From the NCBI GenBank assembly GCA_036556985.1, contig DATBIK010000110.1:1-41859 (forward strand): 41,859 nucleotides of DNA. The letters run 5' to 3'. Positions 25,646-33,961 of the stretch are shown here, piece after piece. This DNA is from JAPSGM01 sp036556985. GTDB taxonomy: Bacteria > Chloroflexota > Limnocylindria > QHBO01. The notes below the pieces were generated by a model. That model saw only the letters and a program-made list of their open reading frames with translations, was not told the DNA's origin and searched no databases. Numbering within the stretch: position 1 is the stretch's first letter; every line of letters starts with the position of its first letter. A program made the translations under genes and the position numbers.

Positions 25646-27088
25646 TCAGAGCGGCCGGGCGAAAGCGAGCAGCCGCGGCTCGGTCATGTCCTCGATCGAC
25701 CAGCGCAGCCCCTCGCGGCCGAGCCCCGAGTCCTTCACGCCGCCGTACGGCATGGGGTCGATCCGCCAGGTGGGAACGTCGTTCACGATCACGCCGCCGA
25801 CCTCGAGCTCGTCGTGCGCGATGAGCGTGCGCTCCAGGTCGCTCGTGAAGACGCCGCACTGGAGGCCGAACTGACTGTCGTTGATCTCCTGGATGCCGGC
25901 GGCGAAGTCAGCGACAGCGAACAGGTTGACAACCGGGGCGAAGACCTCCTCGCCGCAGACACGGGCGTCCCTGGGGACGTCCACGAGGACGGTCGGCGGG
26001 TAGTAGAGGCCGTCGGGCTCACCGCCGACGAGCGCCCGGGCGCCGCCGTCGACCGCCTCTGCCACCCACTCGCGCGTGCGGGACACGGCATTGGCGTCGA
26101 CCATCGGTCCCAGGTCGGTGGCCGGGTCGAGCGGGTCGCCCACCCTGAGCTCCCGCACGCGGGCCACGAAGGCCTCCGCGAACCGCTCGAAGATGGAGGC
26201 GACGACATAGATGCGCTGCACGCTGATGCAGACCTGCCCGGCATACGCGAACGAGCCGTAGACAAGCCGATCCACCGCCCAGGCCAGGTCCGCGGTCTCG
26301 TCCACGATCGCCCCGGCGTTGCCGCCCAGCTCGAGGACCACCTTCTTCTTGCCCGCGTCGGCCTTCATCTTCCAGCCGACCGATGGGCTGCCCGTGAAGC
26401 TGAGGAGCTTGAACCGATCGTCCGCGACCATCGCGTCACCGGTCGGCCGATCCATGGGCAGGATGCTCACCGCCCCCGCCGGCAGCTCCGTCTCGGACAG
26501 GTAGCGCGCGATGCGGAGCATGACGAGCGGATCCTTGCTCGGCGGCTTGAGCACGATGCTGCAACCGGCGGCGATGGCCGGGGCCACCTTGTGGGCAGCC
26601 AGGTTCAGCGGGAAGTTGAACGGGCTGATGCCAGCCACGGGACCGATGGGATAGCGACGCACGATCCCGCTCCGTCCGCGGTTCGCGGCGTTCCAGTCCA
26701 GCGGCAGCCACTCACCGGTGATGCGGAGCGCCTCCTCCGCGGCGGTGCGAAAGGTGAGGGAGCCTCGCATCACCTCGCCCCGAGCGTCCTTCACCGGCTT
26801 GCCCGACTCGCGCGACAGCAGTTCGGTCAGCTCGTCCGCGTCGTCGGCAATCCGCTGCGCCACGTGGGCCAGCGCGTCGCGGCGAACGTAGCTCGGCAGC
26901 CGTCGCGTGTGCTCGAAGGCCTCGACCGCGGCGACGGTGGCGCGCTCGAGCTCGGCGGACCCGGCCTGGAAGGTCGTGGCCACCAGCTCGCCGGTCGCCG
27001 GATTGCGCACTTCGAGCGGCGTGCCGGCCTCCACGAACTCGCCGGCAAGGTAGATGGGGACGGTCTCCGCTCGGACCCGTGTCGTCAT
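25646..27088 (-). CDS. NAD(P)-dependent aldehyde dehydrogenase family protein
   Basis: These enzymes oxidise aldehydes to acids with NAD(P). The 480-residue protein carries the whole family pattern: GPVAGISPFNFPLNL, LKPPSKDPL, FTGSPSVG, E253 in VLELGGNAG, nucleophile C287 in AGQVCISVQR, and the C-terminal MPYGGVKDSGLGREG. The motif set is closest to lactaldehyde/phosphonoacetaldehyde/GapN-like groups, but the substrate cannot be fixed. ATG at 27088 is supported by a TAGAAT -10-like box seven bases upstream. The in-frame ATG at 27097 lies inside that box. It is the first gene of the run that leads to the GrpB-Rieske fusion. Confidence 0.9.
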   Translation of the reverse strand: MTTRVRAETVPIYLAGEFVEAGTPLEVRNPATGELVATTFQAGSAELERATVAAVEAFEHTRRLPSYVRRDALAHVAQRIADDADELTELLSRESGKPVKDARGEVMRGSLTFRTAAEEALRITGEWLPLDWNAANRGRSGIVRRYPIGPVAGISPFNFPLNLAAHKVAPAIAAGCSIVLKPPSKDPLVMLRIARYLSETELPAGAVSILPMDRPTGDAMVADDRFKLLSFTGSPSVGWKMKADAGKKKVVLELGGNAGAIVDETADLAWAVDRLVYGSFAYAGQVCISVQRIYVVASIFERFAEAFVARVRELRVGDPLDPATDLGPMVDANAVSRTREWVAEAVDGGARALVGGEPDGLYYPPTVLVDVPRDARVCGEEVFAPVVNLFAVADFAAGIQEINDSQFGLQCGVFTSDLERTLIAHDELEVGGVIVNDVPTWRIDPMPYGGVKDSGLGREGLRWSIEDMTEPRLLAFARPL

Positions 27089-27095
27089 GGGCGGC

Positions 27096-27101
27096 ATTCT
27101 A
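27096..27101 (-). promoter_or_regulatory. -10 box TAGAAT for the aldehyde dehydrogenase gene
   Basis: TAGAAT on the minus strand ends seven bases before the ATG at 27088. There is no Shine-Dalgarno sequence. Together with the GATAAT box of the divergent ATP-grasp gene it makes a pair of leaderless promoters in a 105-base gap. Confidence 0.45.
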
Positions 27102-27181
27102 CGACCGAAGGGGCCTCGGAAATCCTCCGGCCCCTGGGACCGTAGGCGTCGCGCCGTGCGGTGCGTTCGACGGCCTTGGCA

Positions 27182-27187
27182 GATAAT
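27182..27187 (+). promoter_or_regulatory. -10 box GATAAT for the ATP-grasp gene
   Basis: GATAAT matches the -10 consensus at five of six positions and ends six bases before the ATG at 27194. No ribosome-binding site precedes the ATG, so a leaderless transcript is likely. A convincing -35 is not visible. Confidence 0.5.
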
Positions 27188-27193
27188 GCGGCC

Positions 27194-28414
27194 ATGGTCG
27201 CGCCGCTCCAGCAACCGCGGATGCCCGCCCTCCTGTTGGGGGGCCATATTGCGGCGCTGGGCGTCCTGCGCTCGCTCGCGGCGCGCCATGTCCGCTCGTA
27301 CGTCGTCGTCGATGCCACGGACGTCATCACGCGCTCGAGGTGGTACCGATCACCGGGTCCGGCTCTTCCGGAGACGACTGACAGCGCCGTTCTGGCCGAG
27401 TATCTCCGGTCGTTGCCCCTCAAGCGTGCCGTGGTCATCGCGTGCAGCGATGAATGGGCGGTGGCGGTCGCCGGACTCCCGGCCGACCTGCGAGACCGAT
27501 TCCTGACGAGCGCCCCCACGCGGGAAGCCGCGGAACAGCTCACCGACAAGGACCTGTTCGGTGCGCTCGTCACCAGGCTGGGAATCCCCCACCCTCGCAC
27601 CGTCGAGATCAAGGAGCCCGCGGACCTGGACCGCGTCACCGACGAGCAGCTCTCGAACGCGTTTCTCAAGCCGACATCCTCGGTGCTCCATCGACGCGCG
27701 TTCGGAACGAAGGGCTCATTCGTGGACTCGCGAGAGGCCGCGGTGCGGCGAGTGAAGGAGGCTGCCGCGCTGGGAATCGACTTCGTACTCCAGGAATGGA
27801 TTCCGGGCACCCATTCCGCCTCGATCCTGATCGACGGATTCGTCGACGGAGACGGGGACGTCCGGGCGCTGACAGCCAGGCGCCGAATCCGCCAGGATCC
27901 ACCGAGGCTCGGAACGAGCACGTCGTCCGTCGGGATCGCGGCTGAGGAAGTCGGAGAGGCGGTGGATGCTGTCAAGCGGCTCCTTGCCGATGTGCGCTAC
28001 CGCGGCATCTTCAACATCGAGTTCAAATACGACAGCCGGGATGGCCGCTACAAGATCATCGAGTTCAATCCGCGGCCCTGCTGGTACACGGGCACGATTG
28101 CGAGGGGAGGCGTCGATCTACCCTGGATGGCATACCTCGATGCTCAGGGTCTCCCGATGCCCGACCCTGGCCGCTATCCGGCGGGGCGCCACGCGTACTA
28201 CGAGTTCCGCGATGCGAGCGCGATCGCTCGCGCATGGGCGCAGCGGCGGCGGCCCGAGGGGCCTGTCCTTCGGACCTGGTTGACGGGCGATCGTGCCCTG
28301 TTCTGGTGGAGGGATCCGATGCCCGCACTCGCCATGCTGGCCCGGTCCCTCGGCGGGCCGCTCAGGCAAGTCCTGCGGCCGTTGCGGCGCGTGTCGAGCA
28401 CCGGGTCGGGGTGA
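27194..28414 (+). CDS. ATP-grasp ligase-like protein
   Basis: ATP-grasp enzymes activate a carboxylate with ATP and join it to an amine or thiol. The 406-residue protein has an N-terminal Rossmann-like part (PALLLGGHIAALGVLRSLAAR). The ATP-grasp core follows: LTDKDLFGALVTRLGIPHPRT, the Lys-containing FLKPTSS, FVLQEWIPG with the adenine-side Glu, and NIEFKYD...IIEFNPRP with the metal-binding Glu and Asn. It resembles carboxylate-amine ligases of the D-aspartate ligase/CarB-like group. The substrate is unknown. Base composition is lower in GC in parts than in housekeeping neighbours. It converges with a PLP enzyme gene 34 bases away. Confidence 0.8.
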   Translation: MVAPLQQPRMPALLLGGHIAALGVLRSLAARHVRSYVVVDATDVITRSRWYRSPGPALPETTDSAVLAEYLRSLPLKRAVVIACSDEWAVAVAGLPADLRDRFLTSAPTREAAEQLTDKDLFGALVTRLGIPHPRTVEIKEPADLDRVTDEQLSNAFLKPTSSVLHRRAFGTKGSFVDSREAAVRRVKEAAALGIDFVLQEWIPGTHSASILIDGFVDGDGDVRALTARRRIRQDPPRLGTSTSSVGIAAEEVGEAVDAVKRLLADVRYRGIFNIEFKYDSRDGRYKIIEFNPRPCWYTGTIARGGVDLPWMAYLDAQGLPMPDPGRYPAGRHAYYEFRDASAIARAWAQRRRPEGPVLRTWLTGDRALFWWRDPMPALAMLARSLGGPLRQVLRPLRRVSSTGSG

Positions 28415-28419
28415 ACCGA

Positions 28420-28439
28420 CGCCAGGCCCATCCCTGGCG
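28420..28439. terminator. Short hairpin between convergent genes
   Basis: The arms cgccagg and cctggcg form a 7-bp stem around a six-base loop, in the 33-base gap between the ATP-grasp and PLP-enzyme stops. There is no T tract. The position suggests a shared 3' end, but the stem is modest. Confidence 0.45.
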
Positions 28440-28447
28440 CCTCCTCC

Positions 28448-29827
28448 TCAAGTGCCCGGACCGGTCCCGTCGCCGTCGCCGTCCCGCTGCATCTCGCGGC
28501 AGCTGTCCGCGAGAGCCTCGAGAAACGCGTCGATCTCACGCTCGGAGACCGCAGTGGAGACGTTGCCCACGCCACCGGTGCTGAGCAGGATGCCGCGTTG
28601 GAGGAGGCGGTCATACAGATTCCGTTGACGCTGCCGGACGCCGGCGTCCGCCACACAGGCGCTCCAGTAGCCTCGATAGTCTGCAAAGCGGCGTTCGGTC
28701 ATATGGATCCCGAACAGCGATCCGAGACCGGTGGCGTGCGCGGCCAGGCCCGCCGACTGGAACACGGCGTCGGCGCCGCGTCTCAGGGAAGCGCCCAGCT
28801 CGTTGATGCGCTGCACCTCGCTCGCAGGCAGGGCGCTCAAAGCTGCGATCCCGGCCGCCAGGGTGAGCGGATTGGCGTTGAAGGTTCCGGCATGCGGAAC
28901 GGCCGCCCTCCCACCGCTGTCATCGAACGATCGCATCATCTCCAGCGGTCCGCCCACGACTCCGATCGGGAGCCCGCCACCCACGATCTTCCCCAGCACC
29001 GTCAGGTCCGCGTCGAAGTCGTACCAGGCCTGCGCTCCGCCGTGGGCCAGCCGGAACGCGACAACCTCGTCTGATATGAGCAGGATGCCGAGCTCTCGGG
29101 TCAGCTGGCGGACGGCGGCGAGCCAATCGGGTCGCGCCGGGATCATGCCAAGGCGCATCGGAATGACGTCAACGAGCACCGCTGCAAGCTCATGCGCCTG
29201 GGCCCGGAGAATGCTCTCCATGGCCGGGACGTCGTCCAGTGGCAGGATGCTCACGCTGTCCAAGACGCCTTCGGGCGTGCCTCGGGTATAGGGAACGCTG
29301 CTCGGATGTCGCGGGGGTCCCCAGGCCCGCGGGTCGGGATCCAGGCTCACCTCGACGGCGTCGGCGGACCCGTGATACAGGCCCTCGAACTTGGCGATCC
29401 GTGGTCGATTCGTGATCGACCGAGCAGCCTGGATCGCAAGCATCACGGCCTCGCTACCGGAATTGACGAACCGGACCTGCTCGACGCTGGCGATCCGGTC
29501 TGTGAGGAGCCGTGCCAGCTCGATCTGGCTCTCGACCGGCAGCGAGAACGCGGTGCCCCGCCGAAGCTGCTCCTCGACGGCAGCTACGACGCCGGGATGT
29601 GCATGACCATGGATCAGCGAAGACGCGTTGTTGTAGAAGTCCAAATAGCGATTGCCATCCACATCGGTGACGACGCAGCCAGCCCCGCTGCGCGCGTAGA
29701 TCGGATGTGGCTGCGTCTGGTGGACGGAGCGCGAGGTGCCTCCTGGCAACAGCTCCCTCGCAGCCTCGTGCAATCGGAGCGATTTCGTGGTCGGTAGCCG
29801 GGCAGGCGTTTCCGTTCGGTTCTGCAT
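28448..29827 (-). CDS. Class III PLP aminotransferase / glutamate-1-semialdehyde aminomutase-like
   Basis: A 459-residue fold-type I PLP enzyme. Its N-terminal part (LLPGGTSRSVHQTQPHP, DGNRYLDFYNNASSLIHGHAHP) and the later FVNSGSEAVMLAIQAAR, ISDEVVAFR and PLP lysine K280 in LGKIVGGGLPIG are those of the HemL-like subgroup of class III enzymes. HemL itself makes 5-aminolevulinate, but an isolated copy near a radical SAM aminomutase and no heme genes more likely serves another amino-transfer. ATG 29827 is chosen; a TTG at 29893 would add 22 residues. Neither has a good ribosome-binding site. It is convergent to the ATP-grasp gene and divergent from the radical SAM gene. Confidence 0.85.
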   Translation of the reverse strand: MQNRTETPARLPTTKSLRLHEAARELLPGGTSRSVHQTQPHPIYARSGAGCVVTDVDGNRYLDFYNNASSLIHGHAHPGVVAAVEEQLRRGTAFSLPVESQIELARLLTDRIASVEQVRFVNSGSEAVMLAIQAARSITNRPRIAKFEGLYHGSADAVEVSLDPDPRAWGPPRHPSSVPYTRGTPEGVLDSVSILPLDDVPAMESILRAQAHELAAVLVDVIPMRLGMIPARPDWLAAVRQLTRELGILLISDEVVAFRLAHGGAQAWYDFDADLTVLGKIVGGGLPIGVVGGPLEMMRSFDDSGGRAAVPHAGTFNANPLTLAAGIAALSALPASEVQRINELGASLRRGADAVFQSAGLAAHATGLGSLFGIHMTERRFADYRGYWSACVADAGVRQRQRNLYDRLLQRGILLSTGGVGNVSTAVSEREIDAFLEALADSCREMQRDGDGDGTGPGT

Positions 29828-29940
29828 ACGCCGGAGACTGTCGCACAACGCGGCGCGGATGGCTTCCGGCCCCAACCGCACCAGACCGCCCAAGCGGTGC
29901 CGCGCCGCAACGGCATTGGGCCAAAGTACGGGTGAAGTCC

Positions 29941-29969
29941 TTGTGGTCGGCCCCGGCAGTACCTATGGT
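29941..29969 (+). promoter_or_regulatory. Possible sigma-70-type promoter for the radical SAM gene
   Basis: TTGTGG (29941-29946) and TATGGT (29964-29969) are 17 bases apart and lie about 80 bases before the ATG at 30049. It is the only element of the 221-base divergent region (29828-30048) with acceptable -35, spacing and -10. No promoter is evident on the opposite strand. Confidence 0.35.
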
Positions 29970-30048
29970 GGCGGCAATTGGTACCAGGGGGCGACCACTC
30001 GTTCCCGGAATTTCCGCGGATCACGACGATCCCGGATGGAGACGACAC

Positions 30049-31464
30049 ATGAGCGCGCGAGTGCCGCAGGGCGCAGAATCCAACGAGCGATTCGCGGTCT
30101 TTCGCCGCGAGCAGCTCGACCAGATCGCACCTCTGCGGCAGCTGCCGCCCAGCGAGGTCGAGGCGATCCGCACGGTCTCGCATGTCCTGCCCTTCGCGGT
30201 GAACAGTTACGTGGTCGACCAGCTGATCGATTGGACACGCGTCCCGGACGATCCGATCTTCCAGCTCACGTTTCCGCAGCGCGAGATGCTCGCGCCGGCC
30301 GACTTCGATCGCCTGCACCGCCTGGTGCGAGGGAATGCGCCGCAGCCCGTCATCCGCCAGGCGGCGCTTGAGATCCAGCTCGCGATGAATCCTCATCCGG
30401 CGGGGCAGATGACCCTGAACGTGCCCCTGCAGGGCGCTTCGACGCTCGATGGGGTCCAGCACAAGTACCGCGAAACTGTCCTCTTCTTCCCAAGCCGCGG
30501 CCAAACGTGCTTCTCCTACTGCACGTACTGCTTCCGGTGGCCTCAATTCGTAGGCCTGAGCGAGATGAAGTTCGCGGCGCGCGAAGCCGACGCGCTGGTC
30601 GCATACCTGCGGGCACATACCGAAGTCGACAACGTGCTCGTGACCGGCGGTGACCCCCTGGTCATGCGCACGCCGCTGCTGCGACGATACCTGGAGCCAC
30701 TGCTGGCCCCGGGCCTCCCACATGTCACGACGATCCGTATCGGGACGAAGTCGCTGGCGTTCTGGCCGCAGCGCTTCCTCACCGATCCCGACGCGGATGA
30801 TCTGCTCGGACTGTTCGAGGAGATCGTGAAGTCTGGTCGCCACCTCGCCTTCATGGCGCATTTCAGCCACCCACGGGAGCTGGAGACCGAGGTTGCGCAG
30901 CAGGCGATCGCCCGCGTCCTGGCGACCGGCGCGGTGGTGCGTACCCAGGCACCGCTCATCCGCCGGGTCAATGATGATGCCCGTATCTGGGCGCGCATGT
31001 GGACGGAGCAGGTCCGGCTGGGCGCCGTTCCGTACTACATGTTCGTTGAGCGTGACACCGGCCCGCGGGACTACTTCGATGTCCCGCTGGAGCGCGGCTG
31101 GAGGATCTACCGCGATGCCTATTCCTCGGTCTCCGGCCTCGCCCGCACCGCGCGAGGGCCGTCGATGAGCGCGACGCCCGGCAAGGTCGTGATCGACGGT
31201 GTCACGACGATCGGGCGCGAGCAGGTCTTCGCCCTGCGCTTCCTGCAGGCTCGTCGACCGGAGTGGGTGGGGAGGCCGTTCTTCGCGCGCTATGACGCGA
31301 ATGCCACGTGGCTCGACCAGCTGCGGCCGGCATTCGGCGAGCAGGAATTCTTCTTCGCGGCCGGCATGCGCGAGATCGAAGCAGAGCATCGGCAGCCTCC
31401 ACCGAAGCCTCGGACATCCCCGCGGCGCGCACCGCGCGCGACGGCTGCTGCGGGGCTGCGCTAG
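30049..31464 (+). CDS. KamA-family radical SAM protein, lysine 2,3-aminomutase-like
   Basis: Lysine 2,3-aminomutase moves an amino group from carbon 2 to 3 using a [4Fe-4S] cluster, SAM and PLP. This 471-residue protein has the cluster motif C154-x3-C158-x2-C161 within QTCFSYCTYCFRW, the family strands VDNVLVTGGDPL and FMAHFSHPREL, and the likely PLP lysine K379 in TPGKVVIDG. The sequence around the cluster (FFPSRGQ before it, PQFVG after it) differs from classic KamA, so it belongs to a separate branch with unknown substrate. The ATG at 30049 has a weak GGA upstream. The C-terminal 25 residues are basic and Pro-rich. Confidence 0.85.
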   Translation: MSARVPQGAESNERFAVFRREQLDQIAPLRQLPPSEVEAIRTVSHVLPFAVNSYVVDQLIDWTRVPDDPIFQLTFPQREMLAPADFDRLHRLVRGNAPQPVIRQAALEIQLAMNPHPAGQMTLNVPLQGASTLDGVQHKYRETVLFFPSRGQTCFSYCTYCFRWPQFVGLSEMKFAAREADALVAYLRAHTEVDNVLVTGGDPLVMRTPLLRRYLEPLLAPGLPHVTTIRIGTKSLAFWPQRFLTDPDADDLLGLFEEIVKSGRHLAFMAHFSHPRELETEVAQQAIARVLATGAVVRTQAPLIRRVNDDARIWARMWTEQVRLGAVPYYMFVERDTGPRDYFDVPLERGWRIYRDAYSSVSGLARTARGPSMSATPGKVVIDGVTTIGREQVFALRFLQARRPEWVGRPFFARYDANATWLDQLRPAFGEQEFFFAAGMREIEAEHRQPPPKPRTSPRRAPRATAAAGLR

Positions 31465-31502
31465 GAGCAGGGTCGCGTTCATCGGCTGCGGGACCGCGCC
31501 CG

Positions 31503-31508
31503 TATGAT
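31503..31508 (+). promoter_or_regulatory. -10 box TATGAT before the CruF-like gene
   Basis: TATGAT matches the -10 consensus at five of six positions. It ends eight bases before the GTG at 31517 and only two before the GTG at 31511, so it favours the later codon as a leaderless start. Confidence 0.4.
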
Positions 31509-31516
31509 CGGTGATC

Positions 31517-32452
31517 GTGAATCCTGTCTACCTCGGCCTCGAGATCGGGGCCACCCTGTTCTTCATCGGTGCCGCATGGGCGGCGCTGCGCCGCGGAAGG
31601 CTTCCATTCCTGGAGCTGGTGAGCGCGGCGGCCTTCGGCATCCTGCTCGAGGAGGGCGACCAGCTTCTCTTCGAGACGTACCACTACAGCCCGGACTGGG
31701 TGCTGGCCATCGACCGGGCGCCCGTCGTCATCGGCCTGACCTGGGCCCTCATCATCGCGGGAGCCATGCGCATCACCGATGCGCTGGGCGTGCGCCGGCG
31801 CTACGCGCCGTTCGTCGACAGCGTGCTCGCGATCAGCCTCGACCTCGCCTTCGATGCCATCGCCATCCGGATGGGGCTGTGGACCTGGCGCGACATCGGT
31901 CCCACCGACGGCTGGTTCGGTGTCCCTGCCGGCAACTTCTACGCGTGGCTGTTCGTGACCCTGGGCTTCAGCCTGATGAGCCGATGGATCCGCGACGCGT
32001 CGCGCGAGCGGCCCGTCCGCGAGTGGTGGCAGCTCCTCGCCCCGCTCCCCGCCTACGCGATCCTGCTCGTCGGGCTGCTGCCGTTCATTGCCCTGAAGCC
32101 GCTCACCGACTCCGCCCCCGGCGGCGGCCTCCACCTGTTCGCGATCACCCTGGTCGCGTTCTGCGCGATGGCCGGCTGGGGCGTCTGGGGGCCTGACCGC
32201 GGCATCCCCGACGGGCAGGGCACGGCGATTCTCGACCTGCGCCTCGCCTTCGCGACGCGCGTGGCGATCCACCTCTTCTTCCTCGGCGGCTTGCTGTGGC
32301 TGGGGCTGGCCACGGAGCTGCCGGTCCTTCTCATCGTTGCGCTCATGCTTCTCACTGCCGAGCTGCCGCTGTCCCGCCTCGTGCATGCTCGGCTGCACCA
32401 CGGGGCGCGGGCCCCGGAGGGGGAGCCGAGGCTGGCCGAGGCCGCCGACTGA
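31517..32452 (+). CDS. Carotenoid biosynthesis protein-like membrane protein (CruF/DUF422 type)
   Basis: The 311-residue protein has about eight hydrophobic helices and the features of the CruF/DUF422 group: DLAFDAIAIRMGLWTWRD followed by WFGVPAGNFYAWLFV. CruF proteins hydrate the ends of carotenoids such as bisanhydrobacterioruberin; some members have no proven role. No phytoene synthase or desaturase is in the window, so a carotenoid role is only inferred from similarity. Start choice: GTG 31517 fits the TATGAT box, with GTG 31511 in the same frame as the alternative. The gene ends 22 bases before the M20 peptidase gene. Confidence 0.68.
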   Translation: MNPVYLGLEIGATLFFIGAAWAALRRGRLPFLELVSAAAFGILLEEGDQLLFETYHYSPDWVLAIDRAPVVIGLTWALIIAGAMRITDALGVRRRYAPFVDSVLAISLDLAFDAIAIRMGLWTWRDIGPTDGWFGVPAGNFYAWLFVTLGFSLMSRWIRDASRERPVREWWQLLAPLPAYAILLVGLLPFIALKPLTDSAPGGGLHLFAITLVAFCAMAGWGVWGPDRGIPDGQGTAILDLRLAFATRVAIHLFFLGGLLWLGLATELPVLLIVALMLLTAELPLSRLVHARLHHGARAPEGEPRLAEAAD

Positions 32453-32462
32453 CCGGCTGCGC

Positions 32463-32468
32463 TACCGT
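32463..32468 (+). promoter_or_regulatory. -10 box TACCGT before the M20 peptidase gene
   Basis: TACCGT ends six bases before the GTG at 32475, with no ribosome-binding site. It resembles the leaderless arrangement seen at other genes here, although the hexamer itself is a weaker match. Confidence 0.3.
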
Positions 32469-32474
32469 ACCGCG

Positions 32475-33860
32475 GTGACCGACTGGGACCGCGCCACCGG
32501 CGAGTGCGTCGAGCACCTGCGCGCCCTCATCCGCATCCCGAGCGTCAACCCGCCGGGTACCGCGGACGGCGCCGCGGGTAGGGACTCCATCGGCGGCGAG
32601 ACGGCCGCCGCCGCCTACTGCGCCGAGGTCCTGTCCTCGGCCGGGATCAGCGCCGAGGTGATGGAGCCGGCCCCGGGACGCGGCTCGTGCTTCGCCCGCC
32701 TGCCGGCGACCGTCGCCGACCCGGAGCCGCCGCTCATCCTCCTCTCCCACCTGGACGTCGTGCCGGTGGATGCCGAGTCGTGGTCGCGCGACCCGTTCGG
32801 CGCCGAGCTGGTGGACGACGTCGTCTGGGGCCGCGGCGCGGTCGACATGAAGGACATGGTCGCCATGGAGCTGTCGGTCATGCTGGCGCTTGCCCGATCC
32901 GACGAGCCGCGGTGGCGCGACGTCATCTTCGCCGCCGTCGCCGACGAGGAGGCCGGCGGCACGTACGGCGCGCTTCACTGGGTCCGCGAACGTCCCGACC
33001 TCTTCACCGATGGCGCCGGACGCCCCGCAACCGCGGCGCTCAACGAGGTGGGCGGCTATTCGATGACGGTCGGCGGCCGGCGGGCATACGCCATCCAGGT
33101 CGCCGAGAAGGGCATCGTCTGGACCCGCCTGCGCGCCACCGGCACCCCCAGCCACGGGTCGATGCCCGCGCCGGACAACGCCGCGATCAAGCTCGCCGAC
33201 GCGGTGACCCGCCTGGCGACGACCCCGCGGCCGGCACGGGTCATTCCCGTCGTGCGACGCTTCTTCGAGGGCCTCGGCCTGGGAGAGGCGGTCATCCTGG
33301 CAGAGGCCGGCGACGACGCCGGCGCGCGGGCCGCGCTCACCGCCGCCGTGGACGACCCCGTCCTGCGTCGCTCGCTGGAGGCGATGCTGCGCGACACGGT
33401 CACGCCGAACGTCATCCAGGTCGGCAAGAAGGTGAACGTCGTGCCCGGCATCGGCCACGCCGAGGTCGACGTCCGAACCCTGCCCGGCACCGACCAGGCC
33501 GCCCTGCTCGCGTCGTTGCAGGAGATCGCCGGGGAGGCGGTCGAGGTGGACTCGCTGCACACCATGCCGCCGATCGAGTGGCCGGCCGACGCGCCGATCG
33601 TCGCGCTCATGGAGGAGGCACTGCGCGCCGCCGACCCGGAGGCGACGCCGCTGCCGATGATGATCACGCTCGGCACCGATGCCAAGGCGCTGTCGCTGCT
33701 CGACATTCCGACCTACGGATTCGCCCCGCTGCGCCTCGACCCGGACATGCCGTATCTGTCGCTGTTCCACGCGAACGACGAGCGCATACCGGTGAGCGCC
33801 CTTCGCTTCGGCCTGCCGGTGCTCCACGAGGTGGTGCGCGGCTTCGTGACCGAGGTCTGA
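32475..33860 (+). CDS. M20-family metallopeptidase (ArgE/DapE-like)
   Basis: M20 enzymes are two-zinc hydrolases that cut dipeptides or N-acyl amino acids. All key residues are present in this 461-residue protein: H92 with catalytic D94 in LLSHLDVVP, D124 in GRGAVDMKD, the catalytic Glu pair E158-E159 in VADEEAGG, and the late H432 in LFHANDERI. The dimerisation domain is seen at GIVWTRLRATGTPSHGSMP. The substrate cannot be chosen between N-acetylornithine, succinyl-diaminopimelate and general dipeptides, and no matching pathway genes are nearby. GTG 32475 is in frame and is preceded by a -10-like box; longer versions start inside the CruF-like gene. Confidence 0.9.
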   Translation: MTDWDRATGECVEHLRALIRIPSVNPPGTADGAAGRDSIGGETAAAAYCAEVLSSAGISAEVMEPAPGRGSCFARLPATVADPEPPLILLSHLDVVPVDAESWSRDPFGAELVDDVVWGRGAVDMKDMVAMELSVMLALARSDEPRWRDVIFAAVADEEAGGTYGALHWVRERPDLFTDGAGRPATAALNEVGGYSMTVGGRRAYAIQVAEKGIVWTRLRATGTPSHGSMPAPDNAAIKLADAVTRLATTPRPARVIPVVRRFFEGLGLGEAVILAEAGDDAGARAALTAAVDDPVLRRSLEAMLRDTVTPNVIQVGKKVNVVPGIGHAEVDVRTLPGTDQAALLASLQEIAGEAVEVDSLHTMPPIEWPADAPIVALMEEALRAADPEATPLPMMITLGTDAKALSLLDIPTYGFAPLRLDPDMPYLSLFHANDERIPVSALRFGLPVLHEVVRGFVTEV

Positions 33861-33913
33861 CCGATAGGCGTCGAGGTACTGGCGGCCAGTTCGGGTTGCA
33901 GGCGTGCTCGGGC

Positions 33914-33919
33914 TATACT
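33914..33919 (+). promoter_or_regulatory. -10 box TATACT upstream of fabD
   Basis: TATACT lies 42 bases before the fabD ATG and matches the -10 consensus at five of six positions. A TTCGGG about 18 bases upstream is a poor -35. It would give a leader of about 36 bases for the fabD-fabF-fabF operon. Confidence 0.45.
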
Positions 33920-33961
33920 CGTGGGCGCCCAAATTGGAACGCGCGTGTACCTTCACCCGAA

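Noticed and set aside
29614..31482. A 622-residue minus-strand frame opposite the radical SAM gene
   Set aside because: It is antisense to the CxxxCxxC enzyme and shows only shadow composition.
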